Source of the DNA: an uncultured Psychroflexus sp.
Lineage (GTDB): Bacteria; Bacteroidota; Bacteroidia; Flavobacteriales; Flavobacteriaceae
Direction of reading: 5' to 3'
NCBI GenBank assembly: GCA_913056525.1
Contig: CAJXLO010000006.1
Coordinates: 1 to 51,149 of the forward strand
Length of the DNA: 51,149 nucleotides
A model generated the notes under the pieces. It was not told the origin of the DNA, did no database searches, and saw nothing but the letters and a program-made list of their open reading frames with translations. The position numbers were made by a program, and so were the translations under genes. Shown piece after piece: positions 32,795-41,902 of the stretch (position 1 is its first letter; the number at the start of each line of letters is the position of its first letter).

Positions 32795-35248
32795 TCAATA
32801 ACCCTCACCTTGTCCTTCTGAACTATTATTCCTCCTTTGTTCTTCTTTTTGTTGATTGAAGCGATAAACGAAGTTCATCGTTATTTGTCTTTCACGCCAT
32901 TGGAATTCACTCACTGAACGGAATTCATCAGTAATGGTCACTCGATCCCTTACCCTTGAATTGAAAAGGTCTCTAACGTTTAGTGAAACCGTCGCCCGAT
33001 CATCAAAGAGGTCTTTGCTGAGTGCTAAATTTAAGGAAAGTATGGATTCTGTTTCGGTTTGGGCATTTTGGCGTGGCCCTCTAAAAAATCCGTTTGTTTG
33101 CCACTGTATCTTATAAGGCAGGTCTACTTTTGTGCTTAACCTTGCAAAGAAGCTTTCATTCTCTGCGCCAAAATCCGTTCCATTAAAACTACCTTCTGAA
33201 ATGAACTTGAAATAATTTATACTTCCGTTCACTCTTAGCCATTCAGTAGGATTGGATATTAAACCAACTTCAGCACCATATCTTTCATTGGTGGATAGGT
33301 TGATAGGAATCGAGCGGATTATGGGGATACCATCCACCGTTGTTTGACCGGTATCTTCCTGTATACGTTCAAAAGATTCAGTTTCCCTCTGATAATAGAC
33401 GGATCCGGTAAAAGTATATTTTTCCCATTTCCTTAAGTAACCCAGGTCGATAGCATCTGCGAATGCAGGTTGCAAGCTGGGATTTCCCTGGAAGATGCTG
33501 GTCCTACTGGAACGTGATGGAAAAGGGTTGACGTACCATCCGCGTGGTCTGTTGATCCTGCGATTGTACCCCAGTGTCATATTCTCATCTTCCCTGAATT
33601 CATAAGTAAGGTTCAAAGTAGGGAAGAAGTTCGCGAAATTATTGTCAAAGTTCAAATCTATGTCATCACCTAATATCTCCTGAAGGTTGCTATTATCACC
33701 TATGGGCGTGGTCTTTCCCTTAAGTTGCGTATGTTCAAACCTCAATCCAGCTAAAAAGGAGAAGTTGCCGAACTTATCTCCATACTGGAGATAGGCAGCA
33801 GTTACGTTCTCATCATAATCAAAGATGTTAGATATATCTTCATCGAGGGCGAGCTCACCGTTCTCATTAAGCGTTTTGAGTCTAAAATCTGTGACCTCGT
33901 TCTCATAGCTTCCCCTAAATCCGGCTTCGAACTGTGCTTCGCCCATAGGTCTTACATAATCTGCTTGTAGGAGTATATCCCTTTCATCGTTCACTTCAAC
34001 GATATCATCCTGAGCGATCAGCTCTTCATCCGGCCGAAGCTCATTTTCCTCGATAAGTGTTGTGGCGGTTTCATCATCAATAGAATACTGTGCGTCAGCG
34101 GTAAGTTTATGACCTTCATCATCATAGCGTTTCTCATAATTAAAGGAAACCTGATGACTTTCTTCTTCCTCTATTTCATCTTCTATCCTGAGGGTTTCAC
34201 TCTCTAAATTACCATCTATGAAGCGATTTGTACTATTGAACGTTCTATCCGTATCATCGCCGACCCTTCCAAAATAGCTCAAGGTCACTTCTGTTGAATC
34301 ATTGATAAAATAAGTGGCTCCACCATTAAAGTTGAAATTCTCTCTGTCTCTATTGTAGTCGCGTTTTTCTTTTATCCGATCAAAGGAAGCAGAATCAGAG
34401 GCGAAGAAATTTTCAAAGGTGGCGTTTCCGGGCGGTTTTCTTCGAGAATAACCAAGGGTGGTAAAGAAATTGAACTTATCTGTCCTGGCATTAGCATTAA
34501 TGGAGATGCCGTTGTTCAGCGGATCTCCTATATTCATCCTGATAGATCCGTTTAATCCTAGTGTCTTTTCCCTTTTTAAGACGATATTGATAATCCCAGC
34601 GGTCCCAGCGGCATCATATCTTGCCGATGGACTAGTGATAACCTCGACTTTTTCAATAGCGTCTGCTGGTAATTGTCTAAAAACATCTGTAGAACCATAA
34701 CCGGCGATGGCAGAAGGTTTTCCATTGATAAGGATCCTTACATTATCATTTCCTCTTAAGCTTATTGCCCCATCAACATCAACCGCTATTGAAGGTACAT
34801 TAGCTAAAGCATCCGATACTGTTGCTCCACTGGTAGTCAAATCTTTACCTATGTTGTAAATTTTCTTATCAAGACGAACGTCTAATTCTGTTGTTTTTGC
34901 TTCGACAACTACTTCATCTAAATTATCAGCTTTAAATTTTAGTGCTATTGTTCCAAAATCTTTATCTGCGTCAATTTTAATATTATCGTAGTTTCTGGGT
35001 TGAAATGAAATATACTCTACCTTTATATCATAAACACCTTTTGGAATTTCTAATTTGAATTGCCCATTTTGATCAGTAACGCCACCTTCTACGGTATCAT
35101 CAGAATCTGATTTATTTACGGTAATGGTAGCATATTCTAAAGGGAAATCCTGTGACTTGTCTATTACTTTACCGCTTATTTCATATTGTTGTGCCAAGGA
35201 AGTGGTCCCCATCATTAGGAAAATCAACAATATCAATGATCGTCTCAT
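32795..35248 (-). CDS. TonB-receptor-like outer-membrane beta-barrel protein with carboxypeptidase-like N-terminal domain
   Basis: The 817-residue protein has a signal peptide (TTSLAQ), then a carboxypeptidase-D-like beta-sandwich at about 22-105 (YEISGKVIDKSQDFPLEYAT), a TonB-box-like stretch, and a plug domain with VSDALANVPSIAVDVDG and ISLRGNDNVRILINGKPSA. The remaining 600 residues are beta strands; the protein ends in a short Gln/Glu/Arg/Ser tail after FVYRFNQQ instead of a terminal Phe. This architecture is the outer-membrane beta-barrel family of Bacteroidota, close to TonB-dependent receptors. No SusD partner lies next to it, so the ligand is unknown. It is upstream of the tig promoter on the same strand. 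Confidence 0.87.
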   Translation of the reverse strand: MRRSLILLIFLMMGTTSLAQQYEISGKVIDKSQDFPLEYATITVNKSDSDDTVEGGVTDQNGQFKLEIPKGVYDIKVEYISFQPRNYDNIKIDADKDFGTIALKFKADNLDEVVVEAKTTELDVRLDKKIYNIGKDLTTSGATVSDALANVPSIAVDVDGAISLRGNDNVRILINGKPSAIAGYGSTDVFRQLPADAIEKVEVITSPSARYDAAGTAGIINIVLKREKTLGLNGSIRMNIGDPLNNGISINANARTDKFNFFTTLGYSRRKPPGNATFENFFASDSASFDRIKEKRDYNRDRENFNFNGGATYFINDSTEVTLSYFGRVGDDTDRTFNSTNRFIDGNLESETLRIEDEIEEEESHQVSFNYEKRYDDEGHKLTADAQYSIDDETATTLIEENELRPDEELIAQDDIVEVNDERDILLQADYVRPMGEAQFEAGFRGSYENEVTDFRLKTLNENGELALDEDISNIFDYDENVTAAYLQYGDKFGNFSFLAGLRFEHTQLKGKTTPIGDNSNLQEILGDDIDLNFDNNFANFFPTLNLTYEFREDENMTLGYNRRINRPRGWYVNPFPSRSSRTSIFQGNPSLQPAFADAIDLGYLRKWEKYTFTGSVYYQRETESFERIQEDTGQTTVDGIPIIRSIPINLSTNERYGAEVGLISNPTEWLRVNGSINYFKFISEGSFNGTDFGAENESFFARLSTKVDLPYKIQWQTNGFFRGPRQNAQTETESILSLNLALSKDLFDDRATVSLNVRDLFNSRVRDRVTITDEFRSVSEFQWRERQITMNFVYRFNQQKEEQRRNNSSEGQGEGY

Positions 35249-35338
35249 AAAACTGTTTATTGCTTTAAGACTTCCTATATTCGATAAAGTTGAAAAGGGA
35301 TTTAGTTAATCCTAAGTTAATGCTGTAGATCCTGGATA

Positions 35339-35704
35339 CTAATGTTGATCGGGTGACGACCGGTCACTTTTTTTTGTGATAGCAAGAAGCGCGGATTGAC
35401 CAACGCTTAACATAAGACTGAACAATAAAGCCCACCAGAAACTATCTACTCTAAAACCCTTTACTAAACTATCACATATAAGGATAATGATGGCGTTAAT
35501 GACCAGCAGGAATAGACCAAAGGTAAAGACGGTGACGGGAAGCGTGAAGAGGACCAGGACCGGCTTTACGAAAATATTGAGCAAAGCGATGACCGTAGCG
35601 ACAACGATTGCCGTTATGAAACTGCTCACATATACTCCTCCTAATATATTAGAAAAGGTAACGACTAAGATAGCAGAAACGATCAGGTGAAGTATGGTTT
35701 TCAT
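35339..35704 (-). CDS. Small four-helix membrane protein, YvlD/phage-holin-superfamily IV-like
   Basis: The 121-residue protein has four hydrophobic segments (about 5-25, 28-50, 55-78 and 88-110) with the family pattern ALLNIFVKPVLVLFTLPVTV in the centre, which marks the group annotated as phage holin family IV or YvlD. Despite that name it is a chromosomal inner-membrane protein with no proven lytic role. The last 12 residues are polar. It sits 90 bases upstream of the TonB-receptor-like gene on the same strand. Function unknown. Confidence 0.82.
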   Translation of the reverse strand: MKTILHLIVSAILVVTFSNILGGVYVSSFITAIVVATVIALLNIFVKPVLVLFTLPVTVFTFGLFLLVINAIIILICDSLVKGFRVDSFWWALLFSLMLSVGQSALLAITKKSDRSSPDQH

Positions 35705-35748
35705 AGCTTTTAAAAATCGATCTCAATATTAAAGATTACAAATGAAAT

Positions 35749-35783
35749 AAAAAAACCATCCTGATAAGATCATCAAGATGGTT
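35749..35783 (-). terminator. Rho-independent terminator of the FadL/SGNH operon
   Basis: On the minus strand AACCATC ... GATGGTT forms a 7-base stem around a 16-base loop, followed by a T-run. It lies 26 bases after the SGNH hydrolase stop. Confidence 0.7.
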
Positions 35784-35808
35784 GATAAGGTCGTATTGGA
35801 AATAAATG

Positions 35809-37353
35809 CTATTGCGCTACATTGTTACTCGGAGTAATCCCTTTATAGTCACCGATCTCAACAACAGGTATGGTGGAGCCATATTGGGCATTAATAGCTT
35901 CAATAGCTCTGTTGCTTATCAGCGCATTTCCTTTAGGGGTCAAATGAATTCCATCCAGGGAAAAGCTATCACCGCTCACGAATTCGCTGGTTAAAGTTCC
36001 GCCGTTGTAAGGGATTCCACCTTCGTTCACTTGCGTAAGAATAGCATTTACATCTACAAAGGCAAGTTCGTTCTGTTGAGCGATCCCGGCTATGGTCTCA
36101 TTATAGGCGTTCGTCGCCATTTGCACCTTGTTTTGTTCTTCTGAAGTGAGCACATATTGATCACCAAGAGGAACAGTAACCCCGTTGATCAGCGTTGGAT
36201 CATCATTTACTGTTGTTCCAATGAAGCTAGCGGCGGTCAGAGGAATTAGATCAGAGCTGTTAGCTTGTCTAAGCTGACCTAAGGTCTGAGCCGTTTGTGG
36301 GTCCAGATTAAATGGTGGTCCCTGTAATATCGTTGTTAGGTCAGTGAGGTTTTCATCTTGTATCGTTACAAAATTATCACCTTCAGAAAAGCTGATCTGT
36401 CGCTGTTGCACTTCATTCTGAGAAATGATACCTGCTTGTGCTAAACCACCTAAGATCTGAGTGTTGTATAAATTGAATTGAGCGTTCAATTGAGCTGCTG
36501 TTTGTTCATCCAAAGGAACAGCCTGAACTGGAACGACCTGAAAAAATGGGATGGACGTAACATCTGGAATGTTGAACAAAACACCGCCAGAAGCAGATTC
36601 GTTCAAACTATTGACCAATCCGCTGTAAACTTGAGCGAAAACATTCGGGTCTGTAATATCATTCGGTCCATAAGTGGACGGATCCGTATTTCCGGTTTGG
36701 TCTTCTCCGGCACCACCGTTGGTCGCATAGCCCAGAACATCATTATTACCTATCCATAATGAGAAAAAGCTTGGATTTTGAGCCGCCGCATCTTCTATAA
36801 CACTAGCATCTGGTGAAGATGCGAACCTTACGAAATAAGGATTTGCAGCTGTAGGCAAATTAGCCGCATTACCGTAACCGTTCACCGTTAGTTCAAAGCT
36901 TCTTGCACCTGGAACGCCTACATTATTAAAAGAACCGCTTAGGGTGTTCGTCACTTCAGTAGTTGGGTTGCCTGCCAATTCAGCAGGTGCCGGATTTCCT
37001 TGCTCATCAACGGCTAGGACAAGACGATTTTGCGCTATTTTTTGACCATTGAACAAAAGTCCGCCAAGGTCGTCGTTCATTAGCGGTTGGTTAAATTCAC
37101 CACCACCGACAAATTCAAATTGACCGGCCATAATGTTCGGAAATGAGCTCATTTGGCCTGAACGATAAAGAGCGCCGTCCATAAAACCTGCGGTTAGAGA
37201 GTTTCCTACAGCAACAAAATTACTGAAGTCAGCATTCCCGCTTTCATAGATCCGATCATCTTCAACAGAAGGGTCCAATTCTGGTTCACAGCTACTTATT
37301 AATATTAAAATAGATGAAAGAATAAAGGATATTTTTAAGTATGTAATTTTCAT
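35809..37353 (-). CDS. SGNH/GDSL-family lipase-like lipoprotein
   Basis: The 514-residue lipoprotein has the lipobox LISSC (Cys22). The nucleophile block is FVAVGNSLTAGFMDG with Ser52; the usual Asp of GDSL is Asn here. Block III is present as LWIGNNDVLGYA (Gly-x-Asn-Asp), and the C-terminal Asp/His block as SLDGIHLTPKGNAL (Asp467, His470). So the catalytic set Ser, Asp and His looks complete. A region of about 200 residues between blocks III and V is larger than in small SGNH esterases. It should act on lipids or acylated sugars at the cell surface. It starts four bases after the FadL-like gene. Confidence 0.88.
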   Translation of the reverse strand: MKITYLKISFILSSILILISSCEPELDPSVEDDRIYESGNADFSNFVAVGNSLTAGFMDGALYRSGQMSSFPNIMAGQFEFVGGGEFNQPLMNDDLGGLLFNGQKIAQNRLVLAVDEQGNPAPAELAGNPTTEVTNTLSGSFNNVGVPGARSFELTVNGYGNAANLPTAANPYFVRFASSPDASVIEDAAAQNPSFFSLWIGNNDVLGYATNGGAGEDQTGNTDPSTYGPNDITDPNVFAQVYSGLVNSLNESASGGVLFNIPDVTSIPFFQVVPVQAVPLDEQTAAQLNAQFNLYNTQILGGLAQAGIISQNEVQQRQISFSEGDNFVTIQDENLTDLTTILQGPPFNLDPQTAQTLGQLRQANSSDLIPLTAASFIGTTVNDDPTLINGVTVPLGDQYVLTSEEQNKVQMATNAYNETIAGIAQQNELAFVDVNAILTQVNEGGIPYNGGTLTSEFVSGDSFSLDGIHLTPKGNALISNRAIEAINAQYGSTIPVVEIGDYKGITPSNNVAQ

Positions 37354-37357
37354 AGGA

Positions 37358-38611
37358 TTATAGATTATAAGTTAAACCAATACCAGGAAGGAAGGCATTA
37401 GAATTATATGTTCCTTCAAATGGAGCCTCTTGTCCATTTACGGTATATGGATCATAAGAGGTGTCTACTTCTTCAAATCTGACATAAAGGAAGGAAGCAT
37501 CTATCGCGATCTTATCATTGACCTGATAGGAGATACCTCCCGTAAATCCATTTGCATCATTTCTTGGTGTTTCAGGAGCAAAGAACCCATCTCTTACTGG
37601 TGATTCATCCAGATAATAACCTGTTCTTAATGTCAGATTTTCCAATGCTTTGTATTGCAATCCGAACCTGTAAGTTGAGGCTGATTTGTAATTTCGTGGG
37701 TTGATGGAGTTTGGTACACTAGGATCTTCAAAATCTATGTCTAGCGACTCGTAGACGTTCCAAAAAATTCTATTATAATCAAAAGCGAAAAGCCATTTAT
37801 CATTGAACTCATAAGAAGCACCTATGGTTAGTTCTGCAGGAAGTGGGAGCTCAGCCTGAAATCCCATGGTCGTATTGGCTGGAGTTAAAGGTGAGTTTGG
37901 AAAGTTACTAAAAGTAGCCTTTCCGTCTTCTGAAGATAAGATGATCTCAGACCTGTAGTTAATTCCTAACTTGAACTTCTCGCCTGGTGTGATCAGCATA
38001 GAAGCACTCCAACCCCAATTTGTAACGCCAGAGTCATCAATGGTGACGTTGGATCGGTTACCTTCAAGATCTGTGAGCGAGCGGTCCGCATTCCTGTTGA
38101 AGTTCACATTACCTGTAACGAAAATAGGTCCTCCGCCTATGCTTATTTCATCAGATAAACGCATAGATATGAGAGGCTGTACGAATATGCTTTCTAAATT
38201 GATGTCGTTCACAAGATGTGATCCGGCCCAATCTTTTTCCCACTCTACACTACTTCCATAAGGCGTGTAAACAGCAAGTCCAGCGGTGAATGTTTCATTG
38301 ATCTTATATGATATATAAGCATGAAAAGGTGTTCCCAGTCCACTATCAGTTTCAGAGAATTGACCTGTTTCCTGGTTTTGCCATTTCGTTTGTGAAAGAA
38401 CGCCTGTAAATCCAACGGAAACATTAAGTTGTCCCTCTAAATGGGAAAGTCCTGCCGGGTTAAAGAAAGCTAATTCTGCCGAGTTGACAACAGCTACTCC
38501 GGCATGTCCCATCGCAAGAGCCCTTTGACCCTGGGCAGCGACACGATAACCTCCGGCGTAGATCGAGGCTGTGCTAAGCATGAACAGACATGCCAATAAT
38601 AATTTTTTCAT
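37358..38611 (-). CDS. OmpP1/FadL family outer-membrane transporter
   Basis: The 417-residue protein has a clear signal peptide (about 1-19, ASIYAG) and the family start GYRVAAQGQRALAMGHAGVA, then SAELAFFNPAGLSHL with the NPAG motif of the hatch. About 14 strands follow, for example AIDASFLYVRFEEVD, with a C-terminal FLPGIGLTYNL. It imports long-chain fatty acids or similar hydrophobic compounds. It is the first gene of a two-gene operon with the SGNH lipoprotein (4-base gap), which fits release of fatty acid outside and uptake through the barrel. Confidence 0.9.
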   Translation of the reverse strand: MKKLLLACLFMLSTASIYAGGYRVAAQGQRALAMGHAGVAVVNSAELAFFNPAGLSHLEGQLNVSVGFTGVLSQTKWQNQETGQFSETDSGLGTPFHAYISYKINETFTAGLAVYTPYGSSVEWEKDWAGSHLVNDINLESIFVQPLISMRLSDEISIGGGPIFVTGNVNFNRNADRSLTDLEGNRSNVTIDDSGVTNWGWSASMLITPGEKFKLGINYRSEIILSSEDGKATFSNFPNSPLTPANTTMGFQAELPLPAELTIGASYEFNDKWLFAFDYNRIFWNVYESLDIDFEDPSVPNSINPRNYKSASTYRFGLQYKALENLTLRTGYYLDESPVRDGFFAPETPRNDANGFTGGISYQVNDKIAIDASFLYVRFEEVDTSYDPYTVNGQEAPFEGTYNSNAFLPGIGLTYNL

Positions 38612-38649
38612 AAGATGCTTTTTGATTTGTGTATTTAATATTTAGCTTT

Positions 38650-38679
38650 CAAATTTATTACAATTCCTTAATAATACAA
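38650..38679 (-). promoter_or_regulatory. Promoter of the FadL/SGNH operon
   Basis: On the minus strand TTG (-33, 38677-38679) is followed after 19 bases by TAAATTTG (-7, 38650-38657), matching the flavobacterial consensus. The -7 box is 38 bases before the ATG. Confidence 0.65.
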
Positions 38680-38708
38680 TGAAAAAAATATCGATTTATT
38701 AATAATGT

Positions 38709-39476
38709 TCACTCAATGAACTTATCTACTTCTTCAAAAAAGGTGTCGGGTTGCTCTGCATGTACCCAGTGGCCTGCATTCTCTACTATTTGAACCCTTG
38801 CTTGTGGGAAATGATGAAATATTTTTTTTTCATCAGAAGCCTTGATATAATCTGAAGTTCCTCCTTTTATGAAAAGTACGGGACCATTATAAATAAGCTC
38901 ATCAGCTAATCCCTGACCGATCTCCTCTAAATTCTCCTGAACGGCCTTCAGGTTCAACCTTAATTTCAGTTCATTCTCATCCGTTCTGTATAGGTTCTTG
39001 AGCAGGAATTGACGAATACCTACTTCATCTATTTTATTGCTTAACAGCTTATCTGCTTCTTTCCTTGATGTAAGTTGATGATCGTCTAACAAGGATAGAG
39101 CGTTCAATATGTTATCATGATGTTTCGGGTAGTATCTGGGAGCGATATCCACCACGATGAGCTTTGTCACAAGTTCAGATTTTGAAGTGGCCAATTGCAT
39201 AGCAACCTTTCCACCCATAGAATGTCCTATCAAAATACAATTTTCTATTTTTTGTTCGTTCAGATAGTTTTTAACATCCTGTGTCATTACCTGATAGTTG
39301 AAAGTATCATCATGAAAGCTTCTGCCATGGTTCCGCATGTCCAATAAATGAACACGGTATCCATTCTGAGCCCATTTTTTTCCTAAGCTTTTCCAGTTAT
39401 CTCCCATTCCCAGGAAACCATGTATGACGACCAGGTCTTTTCCCTCGCCAAATCGGTTAGCGTGTATGATCTTCAT
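38709..39476 (-). CDS. Alpha/beta-fold hydrolase (YbfF-like esterase)
   Basis: The 255-residue cytoplasmic hydrolase has the oxyanion-region motif VIHGFLGMGDNWKSLGK, the nucleophile elbow GHSMGGKVAMQLA with Ser86, and the C-terminal His in VENAGHWVHAEQP. The fold and length match small acyl-CoA/ester hydrolases of the YbfF group. The true substrate is not predictable. Its ATG overlaps the pdxJ stop by four bases, so the two are co-translated. Confidence 0.87.
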   Translation of the reverse strand: MKIIHANRFGEGKDLVVIHGFLGMGDNWKSLGKKWAQNGYRVHLLDMRNHGRSFHDDTFNYQVMTQDVKNYLNEQKIENCILIGHSMGGKVAMQLATSKSELVTKLIVVDIAPRYYPKHHDNILNALSLLDDHQLTSRKEADKLLSNKIDEVGIRQFLLKNLYRTDENELKLRLNLKAVQENLEEIGQGLADELIYNGPVLFIKGGTSDYIKASDEKKIFHHFPQARVQIVENAGHWVHAEQPDTFFEEVDKFIE

Positions 39477-40186
39477 TTTAATTTATTTAGATATTGACTA
39501 ATGACCTTGGATAATCCTTCATAAAGTGATTCAGCAATAAGCGCATGACCTATGGAAACTTCATCAAGTTGAGGGATGTTCTCAGCGAAATACTCAATGT
39601 TGTTAAGGCTCAGGTCGTGGCCAGCATTGATGCCCAGGCCTGAACGAGCGGCCACATCAGCTGATTCCTTGTAACGGGCAATGGCCTTTTCAGCATTCTC
39701 ATCATAATTGCTGGCATAGGATTCCGTATAAAGTTCTATTCTGTCCGCTCCGGTTTTTAAGGCGTTTTCTATTTGTTCAGGAACTGGATCGACGAAAATT
39801 GAAGACCTGATACCATAACGCTTTAGTTCGCCGATGACCTCTTTCAAGAATTCGTGGTGCTTTACGGTATCCCAACCGGAATCAGAGGTTAGTTGATCTA
39901 CCGTATCAGGAACTAATGTAACTTGATGTGGTTTTACCGTGGTCACCAGATCCATGAAGGACTTTACGGGATTACCTTCTACATTAAGCTCTGTGGTGAT
40001 CACTTCCTTTAATTGGAGGACATCATCATATCTTATGTGGCGTTCATCAGGTCTTGGATGAACGGTTATGCCCTGCGCTCCAAATGATTCGATTCTCTTT
40101 GCCGCCAGAACGACATCCGGGATGTTTCCACCTCGGGCATTCCTCAATGTAGCGATCTTATTGATGTTAACGCTTAATCTTGCCAT
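39473..40186 (-). CDS. pdxJ: Pyridoxine 5'-phosphate synthase
   Basis: The 237-residue TIM barrel makes pyridoxine phosphate from 3-amino-1-hydroxyacetone phosphate and deoxyxylulose phosphate, the last ring-forming step of the DXP-dependent vitamin B6 route. It begins MARLSVNINKIATLRNARGG, has GAQGITVHPRPDERHI near 38, and near the C-terminus GLGINAGHDLSLNN, all characteristic. It is the first gene of a pair with the alpha/beta hydrolase (four-base overlap). The divergent CBS protein-nadK operon starts 94 bases away. Confidence 0.95.
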   Translation of the reverse strand: MARLSVNINKIATLRNARGGNIPDVVLAAKRIESFGAQGITVHPRPDERHIRYDDVLQLKEVITTELNVEGNPVKSFMDLVTTVKPHQVTLVPDTVDQLTSDSGWDTVKHHEFLKEVIGELKRYGIRSSIFVDPVPEQIENALKTGADRIELYTESYASNYDENAEKAIARYKESADVAARSGLGINAGHDLSLNNIEYFAENIPQLDEVSIGHALIAESLYEGLSKVISQYLNKLK

Positions 40187-40280
40187 ATTTCACCCTTAAA
40201 TGATAATAATCCGCTAAAATAAAACGTATTTGCTGATGTGGTCTAAAAAATTAGTTATTTTGCATATGAAATAGAAATGT

Positions 40281-40931
40281 ATGATATTACAGCCTATTAA
40301 ATCTGACAATACTATAGTTCTGGATGATACCGTTAGCCAATGCCTGAACAAGATCAACAAACAACAGTCGAACTATCTACCTGTCATAGACGGGCCGCTT
40401 TACATTGGATGCCTGGAAAAGGATGATCTGCTTGTTGCTGATATTGATAAGTCTATAAGGGATGTGAGATATTTGATAAAAGATTGTTCCATTAATGTTA
40501 CGGATGGAATGCTGGACATGCTCAAGAAATTCGCTGATTTTGAAGCAGAGTTGTTGCCTGTCATCAATTCTAAGAGAGAATTACAGGGGAATTATCTACT
40601 GGAAGACTTGCTCATAGATTTCAGGGATACGCCCTTCTTTGACCATGACGGAGAAGAATTGAGGCTTCAAAAGAAATCCGATGAATTTTCTTATAGTGAG
40701 CTATGTCAAATAATAGAATCCAATAACGCACAAATCTCCGGTATGTTCACGTCTAAGATAAAGAACGATGTGGTGGAGGTCCAATTAAAGATAAAGACCA
40801 ATGGACTGAACAATGTCCTGGAGAATCTCAGACGCTATGAATATACCGTAATGAGCGACCATCAGCAGGATAAGCACCAGGAAAAAGTAAAGGAAAGCTC
40901 CGCATATCTTAGTCACTTCTTAAACATTTGA
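40281..40931 (+). CDS. CBS-domain pair protein with ACT-like C-terminal part
   Basis: The 216-residue protein has two CBS motifs (about 8-60 with NYLPVIDGPLYIGCLEKDDL and 65-120 with LLPVINSKRELQGNYLLEDL) and a C-terminal alpha/beta domain with DVVEVQLKIKTNGLNNVLEN that resembles an ACT-like fold. CBS pairs bind adenine nucleotides such as AMP, ATP or SAM. It ends two bases before the nadK ATG. The context suggests a nucleotide-sensing function tied to NAD kinase, but that is an inference. Confidence 0.85.
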   Translation: MILQPIKSDNTIVLDDTVSQCLNKINKQQSNYLPVIDGPLYIGCLEKDDLLVADIDKSIRDVRYLIKDCSINVTDGMLDMLKKFADFEAELLPVINSKRELQGNYLLEDLLIDFRDTPFFDHDGEELRLQKKSDEFSYSELCQIIESNNAQISGMFTSKIKNDVVEVQLKIKTNGLNNVLENLRRYEYTVMSDHQQDKHQEKVKESSAYLSHFLNI

Positions 40932-40933
40932 AC

Positions 40934-41809
40934 ATGAAGATCGGTATATACGGTCAATTTTTCTATCCGGTCACCGGAAAGTTCCTAGATCAACTATTTG
41001 ATGTTATCCATGAAAAAAACATCGAATTTTCCATAGAGCGTGGCTTTAAGAAGATATTGATGAAAAAAAAGATGTTAAAAGATGCCGCAAGCATCCCTGT
41101 TTTTGACAGCCTGGATGAAAGTTTTGACCTTTTTTTTAGCATAGGTGGAGACGGTACGATCCTGAGTTCGCTAAATTTTTTGGAGGATTATTCTATACCG
41201 GTCATTGGTATCAATTCTGGCAGGTTAGGCTTTCTGGCCAGCATCCATGATCAGGAGATCAAGCAAGTATTACACAAGATATTTGATAATGAGTTCAAGA
41301 TATCAGAGAGAAGTCTTTTAGAATTGAACACTTCTCCGCAGACCAATATTCATAGACGTTTAGCCCTGAACGAGATAGCTTTGAGCAGAAAGGACACCAC
41401 TTCCATGATCACCATCAGGACCTGGCTGGACGATGAGTTTGTTTGCGCCTATTGGGCAGATGGTCTGATGATATCCACGCCAACTGGTTCTACGGGATAT
41501 TCCTTAAGCTGTGGTGGCCCTATCATTACGCCCGATACCAGTGCCTTGGTCCTCACACCAGTAGCTCCGCACAACCTGAACGCAAGACCGCTGATCTTTC
41601 CTGACAACGTCAGTATAAAATTACAGGTAGAGACACGTTCCCAGCATTATATGGCCTCAGCAGACTCTTATATATCTACGCTCACACCGGATGTTACCAT
41701 TGAAGTGAAGAGGTCATCACAGACCATTAAGCTTGCCCTTTTAGAAGGCGATAGCTTTTTAAGTACACTCCGTAAGAAATTGCTTTGGGGAGAAGATCAA
41801 CGTAATTAA
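40934..41809 (+). CDS. nadK: NAD kinase
   Basis: Start is ATG at 40934 (MKIGIYGQFF), 291 residues; a TTG at 40928 inside the CBS gene stop is unlikely. The enzyme phosphorylates NAD to NADP. The GGDGT motif is at 71-75, followed by IGINSGRLGFLA, LNEIALSRKDTTSMI and the ISTPTGSTGYSLSCGGPI signature, with Asp72 as the catalytic residue. The length and motifs match bacterial NADK. It follows the CBS protein by two bases and precedes a DUF6089-like barrel gene. Confidence 0.95.
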   Translation: MKIGIYGQFFYPVTGKFLDQLFDVIHEKNIEFSIERGFKKILMKKKMLKDAASIPVFDSLDESFDLFFSIGGDGTILSSLNFLEDYSIPVIGINSGRLGFLASIHDQEIKQVLHKIFDNEFKISERSLLELNTSPQTNIHRRLALNEIALSRKDTTSMITIRTWLDDEFVCAYWADGLMISTPTGSTGYSLSCGGPIITPDTSALVLTPVAPHNLNARPLIFPDNVSIKLQVETRSQHYMASADSYISTLTPDVTIEVKRSSQTIKLALLEGDSFLSTLRKKLLWGEDQRN

Positions 41810-41856
41810 GACAATAATCTAACTAAAGATAAGTTTAACAAAGGGAAATCACCAAT

Positions 41857-41885
41857 TTGTTGGGTGATCATATTTGTTATATTTG
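41857..41885 (+). promoter_or_regulatory. Promoter of the DUF6089-uppS-bamA operon
   Basis: TTG at 41857-41859 is followed after 18 bases by TATATTTG at 41878-41885, a consensus flavobacterial promoter. The -7 box ends 17 bases before the ATG at 41903. It begins 48 bases after the nadK stop, so this block can be transcribed on its own. Confidence 0.65.
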
Positions 41886-41902
41886 CAAACTTTTTAAGTT
41901 AT

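Noticed and set aside
35339-35704. Prophage holin
   Set aside because: The family name includes holin, but there are no lysin, capsid or other phage genes nearby; it is an ordinary chromosomal membrane protein.
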